A stretch of DNA of 64,000 bases from Pseudomonas sp. S30. Lineage in GTDB: Bacteria > Pseudomonadota > Gammaproteobacteria > Pseudomonadales > Pseudomonadaceae. The stretch is taken from positions 1 through 64,000 of the forward strand of contig NZ_JACVTO010000021.1 in the NCBI RefSeq assembly GCF_016518545.1. The letters run 5' to 3'. Each line of letters opens with the position of its first letter. The first letter of the stretch is position 1. Below, piece after piece: positions 41,501-49,794 of this stretch. A program made the position numbers and the translations under genes. The notes under the pieces are model-generated. The model worked only from the letters and a program-made list of their open reading frames with translations, was not told the origin of the DNA and ran no database searches.

Positions 41501-43434
41501 ACGTCACCTTCGCCGGTGCCGGCCAGACGAGCGTGCCAGGCGTGCGGATAGCCGGTCACTACTATCCGATCCTGCCAGGGGTCGAACTGGACAACATGGT
41601 GCATGTGCGTCCGTCCGGTACGCTGCCCACCACCCTGGCTCGACTCGACGAACTGATCGCGCGTGGCGCAGGCCCGATTCGCGTCACCTTGGGTGATTCG
41701 CCGGCCGAGGCAGCCAGGGTACTGGGCGGCTATACCGAAACCTTCGGCCAGCGCCTGGCGACACGTTTCCCCTCGCTCAGCGAGCACAGTCGAGCGGCGC
41801 TGGGCGAGCACCTGTTCAGGCAAGCGGAGCCGGCCACGCAGAACCTGACCCATACTCGCCTGGTGCAGTTGCAGCGGCGCCTGGCCGATTCGCACCTGGA
41901 GCCCTTGCGCGAGCTGGCAGCCACGCCGATCGATCGAGCATCGCGTCAGCTGGCGTTGCAATCGCGCACTGGCGCGTTCCAGCAGTTGGCCTGGCGGTTG
42001 CAACCGAGCGAGAACCAGGCCCTGCGCGAAGCATTGGCCGGGCTCGATTCACGGGCCTTCGACACGGTCATGCGCGAGGTACTCAGCGCTCGCGGATACC
42101 AGATCCTGCACAGCGTGGGTCCGGCACAAAATCACCTGATCATCTTCCGTCGCACGGGCTTGCCGCAGGTCTACGTACTCTTGCAGGAGCGCACGATGGG
42201 TCAGCTGTCGCTGCAAGGCGCCAATGGCCTGGTGCTGCTCAGCGAGCCGTGGCTGGACATGGTCATCGCCAACATCCAGGACATGCGTCTTGCCGGTTTG
42301 CTGCGCCTGGCCCGCCGCCAGGGCACGCTGCGACCGCTGCTGGGCGGTGTGCATCTGGAGGGGACAAGCGACAGCCTGTTGGTGTGGGAGCGAACGGTCG
42401 TCACCCTGGGCGATCAGGCCCCGCTGGGCAATCTGAGGAACTGGCGACACGAGCTGCGGGCGCTGGGCCCTGGCGATCGGGAGCTGATTCCGGGCTCGGG
42501 TCTGTACGGCATCGCTGGGGAGCCCAGCGTGATCGGTGCCAGGGTCAGTGGCCGCTACCTGCCGGTGTTCCCTGTCGAGCAGCAGAGTCGCGTGCTGCTG
42601 ACTCGTTCGTCCAGTCTGCGCAATGCCTTGACCTTCGATGACCTGGAACGCTGTCTGCGTGAACGCTTCACCGAGCAGCCCTGGATCGTGGTGCGCGGCA
42701 ACGAAGGGTGGAGCGTGCGCCGACCACTGTTCAGCGCGCCGCTGGAGCGCCGCGTTGGCCGTGCTCGGCCCGGACTGACGCGACAGAGCGCGTTGAACGC
42801 CGGTCGCCATGTGTTCGAGCGCGCCGAGGGCAGCGATCATCAGCGTCTGCTCTATCTGGAAAACGTCACCAGTGGCTGGGCTTACGGCACGCGTCCGGTG
42901 GACGCCCTGGCCGACCCCTTGCTGATTCTGCGTGAGCAGGTGCCCACCGGGCTGCAGGGCGGTGAGGCCTGGCACCTGGCGCTGTCGATCGACACCGTCA
43001 GCGCAACGCCGGGGCAGTTCTACCTCAGCCCCACGAGTCCACATAGCCAACGCCTGCTGGCTGCGGTAAGCGGCTCGCGCATGCGGCGCATGGCCCCCAA
43101 CCTGATCGATGACATGCTCGTCGAGTACGGCCTGACTCGGCAGCACCGCGCAGGCACCGTGGCGTTGTATCACCAGCCTGGCACCGAGCGCAGCTACCTG
43201 GTGGCGCTGGCGACCACCGAGCGTGCAGGGGTCGAGTTCGCTTTCCATGACGGGCGAGCCTTGCTGTCCGAAGACTGGCTGGGCCACTGGCGACAGCAAC
43301 TGCCGGCCGAGGCCGAGCGCTTGCTGCAACAGGCGCAGGCGCGCGGACGGCTCGAAAGACTGGTGGCCGTGTTGTGCCTGCAGCCGGGTCCGCATGCAGG
43401 ACAGGTGGCGGTCATCCGCCTGGCACCCTTCTGA
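38551..43434 (+). CDS. Giant toxin-like protein (DUF6543/dermonecrotic-type), unknown activity
   Basis: 1627 residues, no signal peptide. LPSWVLSRSDAQRAEYARSL and the following WAGNLLKARIQKDLGIELEI (about 364-430) fit the large Pseudomonas dermonecrotic-like/DUF6543 proteins. Two hydrophobic stretches lie at about 710-725 and 754-775. The blade before LRGG (about 840-880) resembles that of the gene at 5775, so the two are distant paralogues; unlike it, no glycosyltransferase is present. The C-terminal half holds similar segment pairs: GLTRASALHRGRQ (about 901) and GLTRQSALNAGRH (about 1406); VRIAGHYYPILP (about 995) and ARVSGRYLPVFP (about 1328); and two segments ending LLSEPWLD (about 1236) and LLSEDWLG (about 1578). 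GGAG precedes ATG 38551. It stops 2 bp from convergent guaD, inside the purine cluster. Confidence 0.7.
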   Translation: MQPLDHLLETLPCAQGNEPEPVAAEMQQALDELRKALADADDPILCLNQTIMALDALALGDDHWTTVLPDALRAHGPLAEQHADHWREAARQLAVSQAEEYTELLNLGSQPARYPRQLLDDRQQLHQARLHARFGQAAPDEARLKPWRTLLADRQAAWKRAREIILAEPETWRQAASRLATVTVQAMRAESALQALETDQPASDLFAADGQIQWLAVEAAQQRLPGVWVMTERHAWSTGRRDRPLWIWMQGEGGGLACAGERDEVLDRLAFTLREGALPAAAALPDLEPDQDQALRLVAVEQGLPELLAATLEHWLADLASATPELHEQRLELARAALAVPADTCRQVALSLAERQWQADALIEYLPSWVLSRSDAQRAEYARSLQEYHGAALALEFHLLGEAPAFSTWAGNLLKARIQKDLGIELEIDEILLWRPDPTMDLSLPYLPSTVAEVACESFDPDSDEEYTRLDLARWHIEGIDHDYLARVLPELDPLKQYERKLRALFEPESADDLERLRRPYMLELKLLALSEYWRGNLSERGSRMLAQAAEATTREALEALGMRLHWLVVHSTQELGDTLEGASALVDAQGHALIHLPDATTHVRLIERDSLEEALAYLASCIASTPQLALYVAQRSGTRPSALLSYLQEAALRGYSGYLRSVPTLEQSLVGVRLAGRCNRLINQAREKGRSQFGIRLDNTHASHLRHVGYVWLALGVVPGLGTWQSVTAIYDGAQEVVESWRSGDSIQMIRGTLSVALGLIDILMTVIPVGSSLSAVRRIVRQAVRQRMLSQPWRGYASGQLLHGAEPLRGIDSGTWRQHGKQYIWQDSRAYEVYRRSGEATLRLRATPGRLYEAPVRREGARWVMHTDVGLRGGGGRLTDAERVFADWGPNSRHRPFRGLTRASALHRGRQALARYDFPDNQRRVEFAYALVQDGVAPDWATQYLRTGAHPVQPVPLDGWEVVRWNLGPGDTVRSGARGRVDVTFAGAGQTSVPGVRIAGHYYPILPGVELDNMVHVRPSGTLPTTLARLDELIARGAGPIRVTLGDSPAEAARVLGGYTETFGQRLATRFPSLSEHSRAALGEHLFRQAEPATQNLTHTRLVQLQRRLADSHLEPLRELAATPIDRASRQLALQSRTGAFQQLAWRLQPSENQALREALAGLDSRAFDTVMREVLSARGYQILHSVGPAQNHLIIFRRTGLPQVYVLLQERTMGQLSLQGANGLVLLSEPWLDMVIANIQDMRLAGLLRLARRQGTLRPLLGGVHLEGTSDSLLVWERTVVTLGDQAPLGNLRNWRHELRALGPGDRELIPGSGLYGIAGEPSVIGARVSGRYLPVFPVEQQSRVLLTRSSSLRNALTFDDLERCLRERFTEQPWIVVRGNEGWSVRRPLFSAPLERRVGRARPGLTRQSALNAGRHVFERAEGSDHQRLLYLENVTSGWAYGTRPVDALADPLLILREQVPTGLQGGEAWHLALSIDTVSATPGQFYLSPTSPHSQRLLAAVSGSRMRRMAPNLIDDMLVEYGLTRQHRAGTVALYHQPGTERSYLVALATTERAGVEFAFHDGRALLSEDWLGHWRQQLPAEAERLLQQAQARGRLERLVAVLCLQPGPHAGQVAVIRLAPF

Positions 43435-43436
43435 GG

Positions 43437-44741
43437 TCAGCGCTGGTGCACCCGACGACCGGCCGCGTAGGTTTCACGCACGGTGCGGTCGTCGCCCAGG
43501 GTGGTGAGCACGAACAGGGTTTCCTCGATGCTGCGCGACTGCTGCAGGCGGTAGTCCAGCAACGGGGTAGCCTTGTAGTCGAGCACCACGAAATCGGCGT
43601 CGTTGCCGGGGCGCAGGCTGCCGATGCGGTCGTCCAGGCGTAGCGCCCGGGCACCGCCCAGGGTGGCCAGGTACAGCGATTTGTACGGGTGCAGGCGCAC
43701 GTCCTGCAACTGCATCACCTTGTAGGCTTCGTTCAGGGTATCGAGCAACGAGAAGCTGGTGCCGGCGCCAACGTCGGTGCCCAGGCCCACATTGACCTTG
43801 AAGCGCTCGGCTTGGGGCAGGTTGAACAGCCCGCTGCCCAGGAACAGGTTCGAGGTCGGGCAGAAGGCGATGGCCGAACCCGTCTCGGCCAGGCGCTGGC
43901 ATTCCTCGTCGCACAGGTGCACGCCGTGGGCGAACACCGAGCGCTCGCCGAGCAGTTCGAAGTGGTCGTAGACGTCCAGGTAGCCCTTGCGCTCCGGGAA
44001 CAGCGCCTTGACCCAGTCGATTTCCTTGAGGTTTTCCGACAGGTGCGTGTGCAGATACACGCCGGGATGCTCCTTGAGCAGGCGACCGGCCGCGGCCAGC
44101 TGCTCGGGGGTGCTGGTGGGCGCGAAGCGGGGCGTGACCGCGTAGTGCAGGCGCCCCTTGCCATGCCAGCGCTGGATCAACGCCTTGCTGTCGGCATAAC
44201 CGGATTCGGCGGTGTCGGTGAGGTAGTCGGGGGCGTTGCGGTCCATCATCACCTTGCCGGCGATCAAGCGCAGGTCCAGGCGCTCGGCCTCCTCGAACAG
44301 CGCGTCGACCGACTCGGGATGGACGCTGCCGAACACCAGCGCCGTGGTGGTGCCATTGCGCAGCAGTTCCTGGAGGAAGATCTTCGCTACCTGATCGGCA
44401 TGGGCTTTGTCGGCGAACTGCCGCTCGCAGGGGAAGGTGTAGGTATTGAGCCAGTCGAGCAGTTGCTCGCCGTAGGAACCGATCATGCCGGTCTGCGGGA
44501 AATGGATGTGGGTGTCGATGAAGCCCGGCGTGATCAGCGCGTCCTGGTGATGCACCACCTCGATGTCGGCGGCCAGCGTCGGCAGCAGTTCGGCCGCGTG
44601 GCCGATGGCCGCGATACGGCCCTGATCGATGACCAGCAGGCCGTCTTCATAGTACTCATGGGACGCCTCCAGCCCGACTTCGGCGGGGTCGGCGATGCTG
44701 TGCAGGAGGGCGGCGCGGTAGGCTTTGCGGGTGGCGGTCAT
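43437..44741 (-). CDS. guaD: Guanine deaminase
   Basis: 434 residues of the amidohydrolase superfamily. It converts guanine to xanthine, which XdhAB then oxidises to urate. Zinc site HIHFPQTG (His78, His80), then VYLHTHLSEN, VFAHGVHL and GLGTDVGAGTSFSLL give the remaining metal and catalytic residues. ATG 44741 is chosen; a 70-residue in-frame upstream extension runs through the xdhC end and is not conserved-looking. Ten bases after xdhC, last gene of the xdhA-xdhB-xdhC-guaD operon. Confidence 0.95.
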   Translation of the reverse strand: MTATRKAYRAALLHSIADPAEVGLEASHEYYEDGLLVIDQGRIAAIGHAAELLPTLAADIEVVHHQDALITPGFIDTHIHFPQTGMIGSYGEQLLDWLNTYTFPCERQFADKAHADQVAKIFLQELLRNGTTTALVFGSVHPESVDALFEEAERLDLRLIAGKVMMDRNAPDYLTDTAESGYADSKALIQRWHGKGRLHYAVTPRFAPTSTPEQLAAAGRLLKEHPGVYLHTHLSENLKEIDWVKALFPERKGYLDVYDHFELLGERSVFAHGVHLCDEECQRLAETGSAIAFCPTSNLFLGSGLFNLPQAERFKVNVGLGTDVGAGTSFSLLDTLNEAYKVMQLQDVRLHPYKSLYLATLGGARALRLDDRIGSLRPGNDADFVVLDYKATPLLDYRLQQSRSIEETLFVLTTLGDDRTVRETYAAGRRVHQR

Positions 44742-44751
44742 GAAACGCTCG

Positions 44752-45597
44752 TCAAATGGCGTGGCTGCGCCGGGCGGGCGGCAGCAACTGGGCAATGGGG
44801 CCTGCGTTGGCACCAGCGTCGTGCTGGCCGAAACAGGCGTTGTAGGTGGCGATGATTTCGCCGGCGATGGAAATCGCGATCTCGATGGGCAGCTTGCCCT
44901 TGACCTGCGCCAGCCCCATGGGGCAGCGCATGCGCGCCAGCACGGCGTCATCGTAGCCGCGCTCGCGCAAGCGGTGCTCGAACTTGACCCGCTTGGTCTT
45001 CGAGCCGATCAGGCCGAACCAGGCGAAGTCGTTGCGCGCGAGAATGGCAGCGCTCAGCTCCAGGTCGAGCTGATGGTTGTGGGTCATGACGATGCAGTAG
45101 CTGCCGACCGGCAGCTCGGCCACTTCGTCGACCGGCTCCTCGCTGATCACCTGGGTCACCCCCTGGGGCATCAGCGGCGGAAATTCCTGCGCCCGCGCAT
45201 CGATCCAGCGCACCCGACAGGGCAGCGCGGCGAGCAAGGGTACCAGAGCGCGGCCGACATGACCCGCACCGAACACGGCGATCTGCGCCTGCACCGGTGC
45301 CATGGGCTCGAACAGCAGCACGGTCGCGCCGCCACAGCATTGGCCCAGGCTGGCGCCGAGGCTGAAACGCTCCAGGTGCGGTGTGCTGCGCCGCTCGGCG
45401 AGCATCTGCCGGGCGATGTGCAGCGCCTTGAACTCAAGGTGCCCGCCGCCGATGGTGTCGAACAGCGCGTTGGCGCCGACCACCATCTTCGAGCCGGCGT
45501 TGCGCGGCGTCGAGCCACGCTCCTCGATGATGGTCACCAGGATGCAGGGCTCTCCGCGGGACTGGTGGTCGGCGAGGGCATTGATCCATTCGTGCAT
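44752..45597 (-). CDS. xdhC: Xanthine dehydrogenase accessory protein XdhC
   Basis: 281 residues. Binds molybdenum cofactor and helps sulfurate and insert it into XdhB; it is not an enzyme subunit. N-terminal MHEWINALADHQSRGEPCIL, the conserved Cys pair GQCCGG and a C-terminal Rossmann domain with AVFGAGHVGRALVP. AGAGAGG precedes ATG 45597. 72 bp after xdhB. Confidence 0.95.
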   Translation of the reverse strand: MHEWINALADHQSRGEPCILVTIIEERGSTPRNAGSKMVVGANALFDTIGGGHLEFKALHIARQMLAERRSTPHLERFSLGASLGQCCGGATVLLFEPMAPVQAQIAVFGAGHVGRALVPLLAALPCRVRWIDARAQEFPPLMPQGVTQVISEEPVDEVAELPVGSYCIVMTHNHQLDLELSAAILARNDFAWFGLIGSKTKRVKFEHRLRERGYDDAVLARMRCPMGLAQVKGKLPIEIAISIAGEIIATYNACFGQHDAGANAGPIAQLLPPARRSHAI

Positions 45598-45669
45598 GAT
45601 GCAACCTCTCTTGGCCATGGGGCACAAGTCCGAGCGCCGATGAACAGGCGCCCACAGGGCCTGGCGTCG

Positions 45670-48069
45670 TCAGTGGGCCACGGTTTCCAGTTCCGCGTCG
45701 GCAGGTCGTGCGTCACGCGCCGCCTGGCGCATCTGTTCGCAGCCCCACAGCACGCGCTCGGGGGTGGCCGGCGCATCGATTCGCGGCTGCACCTTGTAGT
45801 CGGCCAGGCTGGCTACCGCATCCTTGATCGCGCACCAGGCCGCGATGCCGAGCATGAACGGCGGCTCGCCCACGGCCTTGGAGTGGAACACGGTGTCCTC
45901 GGGGTTCTTGCGGTTCTCCACCAGCTTCACCCGCAGGTCCAGCGGCATGTCCGCCACGGCGGGAATCTTGTAGCTGGCCGGGCCGTTGGTCACCAGCTTG
46001 CCCTTGGCGTTCCACACCAGCTCTTCGGTGGTCAGCCAGCCCATGCCCTGGATGAAGCCGCCCTCGACCTGGCCGATGTCGATGGCCGGGTTCAGCGAGT
46101 CGCCCACGTCGTGGAGGATGTCGGCCCGCAGCATCTTGTACTCGCCGGTGAGGGTATCGATCACCACCTCGACACAGGCTGCGCCAAAGGCGAAGTAGTA
46201 GAACGGCCGGCCGCGGGCCTGGCTGCGGTCGTAATGGATCTTCGGCGTGCGGTAGAACCCGGTGCTCGACAGCGACACCTGGCCGAAGTACGCCTGCTGC
46301 ACCAACTGCTCGAAACTCAGCAGCTGGTCGCGCACGCGCACGTGGCCATTGCGGAACTCGATGTCTTCCTCCGTTACCTGGTAGTGCCGGGCGGCGAATT
46401 CGGTGAGCCGGCGCTTGAGGGTCTCGGCGGCGTTCTGCGCCGCCTTGCCATTGAGGTCGGCGCCATTGGAGGCGGCGGTAGGCGAGGTGTTGGGCACCTT
46501 GTCGGTGTTGGTGGCGGTGATCTGGATGCGCGCGATATCGACCTGGAACACCTGCGCCACCACCTGGGCCACCTTGGTGTTGAGGCCCTGGCCCATTTCC
46601 GTGCCGCCGTGGTTCAGGTGGATGCTGCCGTCGGTGTAGATGTGGATCAGCGCACCGGCCTGGTTGAGGAAGGTGGCCGTGAAGGAGATGCCGAACTTCA
46701 CCGGCGTGAGGGCCAGGCCTTTTTTCAGAATCGGGCTGGCGGCGTTGAAGCGGCGAATCGCCTCGCGGCGCTCGGCATAGTCGCTGCTGGCCTCGAGTTC
46801 AGCGGTCATTTCCTCGAGCAGGTTGTGTTCCACGGTCTGGTAGTAATGGGTGACGTTGCGCTCGTGCTTGCCGTAGTAGTTGGCCTTGCGCACGGCCAGC
46901 GGATCCAGGCCCAGGTGGCGGGCGATATGGTCCATGACCTGCTCGATGGCGACCATCCCCTGGGGGCCGCCGAAGCCGCGGTAGGCGGTGTTCGAGGCCG
47001 TGTGGGTCTTGCAGCGATGGCCGTTGACCGTGGCATCGCCCAAGTAATAGGCGTTGTCGGCATGGAACATGGCGCGGTCGACGATCGAGCCGGAAAGGTC
47101 CGGCGAGTAGCCGCAGTTGCCGGCCAGGTCGAGCTCGATGCCGTGCAGCCGGCCCTCGGCATCGAAGCCGACGTCGTATTCCACGTAGAAGGGGTGGCGC
47201 TTGCCGGTCATGGTCATGTCTTCGACCCTGGGCAGGCGCATCTTGGTCGGCTGCCCGGTCAGGCGCGCGATCACCGCGCACAGGCACGCAGGGCTGGCCG
47301 CCTGGGTCTCCTTGCCGCCGAAGCCGCCGCCCATGCGGCGCATGTCCAGCACCACCTTGCTCATGGGGATGTCCAGCACTTCGGCCACCAGCTTCTGCAC
47401 CTCGGTCGGGTTCTGCGTCGAGCAGTACACCAGCATGCCGCCGTCCTCGGTGGGCATGACCGAGGAAATCTGGGTTTCCAGGTAGAAGTGCTCCTGGCCG
47501 CCGATGTGCAAGGTACCTTGCAGACGATGCGTGGCGCCGGCCAGGGCGGCGGCCGAATCGCCGCGCCGGTGGGTGTGGCTGTCGAGCACGAAATGCTTTT
47601 CACGCAGGGCCTGGACCACGTCCAGCACTGGTTCCAGGTCTTCGTACTCGATCAGCGCCGCCTGCGCCGCGCGGCGTGCGGTGTCCAGGTCGCAGGCGGC
47701 CACGGCGAGCACCGGCTGGCCGAAGAATTCCACCTTGTCGATGGCCAGCAGCGGATCGCCCGCCACTATCGGGCCAATGTCCTTCAGGCCTGGGATGTCC
47801 TCGTGGGTGATGACGATGCGCACGCCCTCGAAGGCGTAGCAGGGCGTGGTATCGATGCGCAGGATGCGTGCGTGGGCGCGGTCGGCGGTGCGCGCGTACA
47901 CATGCAGCTGATTGGGAAATTCCAGGCGGTCGTCGATGTACTGGGCCTCGCCCGAGACATGCTTGTCGGCGCTCTCATGGCGCACGCTGCGACCCACGCC
48001 GCTGGTCAGGTCCTGGGCGAACAGCTCGGCCATCTCGGCCTGGCTCTTGACGATGTGATGGTTAGACAT
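45670..48069 (-). CDS. xdhB: Xanthine dehydrogenase, molybdenum-cofactor subunit
   Basis: 799 residues. The catalytic subunit that hydroxylates hypoxanthine and xanthine to urate. Motifs: GGGFGGKE for cofactor binding, NTAYRGFGGPQG with the substrate Arg, and KAVGEPPFMLG with catalytic Glu735. Its start overlaps the xdhA stop by 8 bp, so electrons pass to the FeS/FAD subunit encoded upstream in the same transcript. Confidence 0.97.
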   Translation of the reverse strand: MSNHHIVKSQAEMAELFAQDLTSGVGRSVRHESADKHVSGEAQYIDDRLEFPNQLHVYARTADRAHARILRIDTTPCYAFEGVRIVITHEDIPGLKDIGPIVAGDPLLAIDKVEFFGQPVLAVAACDLDTARRAAQAALIEYEDLEPVLDVVQALREKHFVLDSHTHRRGDSAAALAGATHRLQGTLHIGGQEHFYLETQISSVMPTEDGGMLVYCSTQNPTEVQKLVAEVLDIPMSKVVLDMRRMGGGFGGKETQAASPACLCAVIARLTGQPTKMRLPRVEDMTMTGKRHPFYVEYDVGFDAEGRLHGIELDLAGNCGYSPDLSGSIVDRAMFHADNAYYLGDATVNGHRCKTHTASNTAYRGFGGPQGMVAIEQVMDHIARHLGLDPLAVRKANYYGKHERNVTHYYQTVEHNLLEEMTAELEASSDYAERREAIRRFNAASPILKKGLALTPVKFGISFTATFLNQAGALIHIYTDGSIHLNHGGTEMGQGLNTKVAQVVAQVFQVDIARIQITATNTDKVPNTSPTAASNGADLNGKAAQNAAETLKRRLTEFAARHYQVTEEDIEFRNGHVRVRDQLLSFEQLVQQAYFGQVSLSSTGFYRTPKIHYDRSQARGRPFYYFAFGAACVEVVIDTLTGEYKMLRADILHDVGDSLNPAIDIGQVEGGFIQGMGWLTTEELVWNAKGKLVTNGPASYKIPAVADMPLDLRVKLVENRKNPEDTVFHSKAVGEPPFMLGIAAWCAIKDAVASLADYKVQPRIDAPATPERVLWGCEQMRQAARDARPADAELETVAH

Positions 48070-49516
48070 AAGCGGTCACCCGCGTCTCGATGGACGGCGA
48101 TTGCTCTTCGATGAAGTACTTGCGCAGCAGGTTCTGCGCGGTGAGCAGGCGGTAGCCCTGGCTGGCGCGAAAATCGCTCAGCGGGCTGAAATCCTCGGCC
48201 AGCGCCTGGCAGGCGCGCTCGACCGTGGCCTGGCGCCAAGGCTGGCCGAGCAGGGCGGCCTCGCAGGCACGCGCACGTTTGGGAATCGCCGCCATGCCGC
48301 CGTAGGCGATGCGCGCCTCGGCGACCACGCCCTGGTCGATGCGCAGGTTGAAGGCGGCGCACACCGCCGAGATATCGTCGTCCAGCCGCTTCGAAACCTT
48401 GTAGGCGCGGAAGGTCCATGCCGGGCGCGCACGCGGCACGCGAATGGTTTCGATGAATTCTCCGTCCTGGCGGGCGGTGACGCGGTAGTCGATGAAGTAG
48501 TCTTCCAGCGCCAGGGTACGCTGGCGCTGGCCCTGGCGCAGGACGATGCGGGCGTCGAGGGCGATCAGCAGCGGCGGTGAGTCGCCGATCGGCGAGGCGT
48601 TGCTGATGTTGCCGCCCAGGGTGCCCTGGTTGCGGATCTGCAGCGAGGCGAAGCGTTGCAGCAGGGCGCCGAAGTCCGGGTATTCGGCGTTCAACGCATC
48701 GTAGCAATCGGTGAGCGCGGTGGCGGCGCCGATCTCCAGGTGCGTGGCGTCGATGTCGATGCGCTTGAGCTCTGCGACATGGCCGACATGGATCATCACC
48801 GGCAAGGTCTTGTGCATCTGCGTCACTTCCAGTGCCAGGTCGGTGCCGCCGGCGAGCAGCCGCGCTTCGGGATGCGCGCTATAGAGGTCGGCCAGGTCGG
48901 CGACGGTCAGCGGCACCAGGCAGCGCTTGTCGCCGCTGTTCAACTCAGCGGTCTGGCGTGGGGCGATGGCTTGCAGGCGGGCGATGGTCTGCGCCTGTTC
49001 GGCGTCGAACTGGTCGGGGCAGGAGTGAGAGCAGCTGCGCTCGGCGGCGTCGAGGATCGGCCGGTAACCGGTACAGCGGCACAGGTTGCCGGCCAGGGCC
49101 TCGTGCGCCTGGTGGCGGTCGGGGCCGTCGCTGTTCTTCTGCAAGGCGAACAGCGACATGACGAAGCCTGGGGTGCAGAAACCGCATTGCGAACCATGGC
49201 AGTCGGCCATGGCTCGTTGCACGCTGTGCAACTGGCCCTGATGCTTGAGCCCCTCGACGCTGATGAGCTGCTTGCCGTGCAGGGCAGAGACGAAGGTCAG
49301 GCAGGCATTCAGGCTGCGATAGCGCAGGGTGTCCCTGCCCTGGGCGTCGTGCGACAGCTCGCCGACCACCACGGTACAGGCGCCGCAGTCGCCGCTGGCG
49401 CAGCCTTCCTTGGTGCCGGTCTTGCCCAGCTGTTCACGCAGGTACTGGAGCACCGTCATGTTCGGGTCCAGCGCCTGTTCGCTGCGCAGCGTCTGGTTGA
49501 CGAGAAACTGGATCAC
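48062..49516 (-). CDS. xdhA: Xanthine dehydrogenase, FeS/FAD subunit
   Basis: 484 residues. The first 2Fe-2S cluster uses Cys39, 44, 47 and 72 (EGCASGDCGAC, CLTF), the second Cys111, 114, 146 and 148 (QCGFCTPG, LCRCTGYRP). The FAD domain follows with LLAGGTDLALEV and GTLGGNISNASPIGD. It passes electrons from the molybdenum site to NAD. The start is GTG 49516 with GAGG before it. The first gene of the operon; its upstream region holds two dyads and a candidate promoter. Confidence 0.96.
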   Translation of the reverse strand: MIQFLVNQTLRSEQALDPNMTVLQYLREQLGKTGTKEGCASGDCGACTVVVGELSHDAQGRDTLRYRSLNACLTFVSALHGKQLISVEGLKHQGQLHSVQRAMADCHGSQCGFCTPGFVMSLFALQKNSDGPDRHQAHEALAGNLCRCTGYRPILDAAERSCSHSCPDQFDAEQAQTIARLQAIAPRQTAELNSGDKRCLVPLTVADLADLYSAHPEARLLAGGTDLALEVTQMHKTLPVMIHVGHVAELKRIDIDATHLEIGAATALTDCYDALNAEYPDFGALLQRFASLQIRNQGTLGGNISNASPIGDSPPLLIALDARIVLRQGQRQRTLALEDYFIDYRVTARQDGEFIETIRVPRARPAWTFRAYKVSKRLDDDISAVCAAFNLRIDQGVVAEARIAYGGMAAIPKRARACEAALLGQPWRQATVERACQALAEDFSPLSDFRASQGYRLLTAQNLLRKYFIEEQSPSIETRVTAYV

Positions 49517-49552
49517 GGGAATGCCTCGCAGGGTTTTCTTGTTGTTCGAGCG

Positions 49553-49582
49553 ACTCTAAGCAGGCGCTGACCCTGGGGTCAA
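49553..49582 (-). promoter_or_regulatory. Candidate xdhA promoter with overlapping dyad
   Basis: On the minus strand TTGACC (49577-49582) and TAGAGT (49553-49558) are spaced 18 bp, a sigma-70-like pair. A perfect dyad, TGACCC and GGGTCA spaced by TG (49568-49581), lies over the -35, so a bound protein could block it. Confidence 0.5.
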
Positions 49583-49589
49583 TAAAATT

Positions 49590-49607
49590 CTGACCCAAAG
49601 GTCAGGA
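49590..49607 (-). promoter_or_regulatory. Candidate purine-regulon operator upstream of xdhA
   Basis: CTGACCCAAAGGTCAGGA matches the permease-upstream site at 37318-37335 in 16 of 18 bases; CTGACC/GGTCAG is a perfect dyad with a 4-base spacer. It lies just upstream of the candidate -35, a position typical of an activator. Confidence 0.65.
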
Positions 49608-49794
49608 TTTTGCGCGTGCAGCAGGTGCGTCACTCGATTCAGCCTTGTTCCAAGCATAGATCGCGCCGAGTCGCCGCGCTGACCGGCAAGTCGCACAAAC
49701 CCGTGCGTGGCGCTGCGCGGTTGCCTGGCGAGTGCGCTACAATCGCGCGCTTGTGCACCGTTTTCGACTCTGGTTTCGACTTCCAAGGACCCCC

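Noticed and set aside
44742..44951. 70-residue N-terminal extension of guanine deaminase
   Set aside because: It overlaps the end of xdhC, has no family-like sequence, and ATG 44741 gives the expected start.
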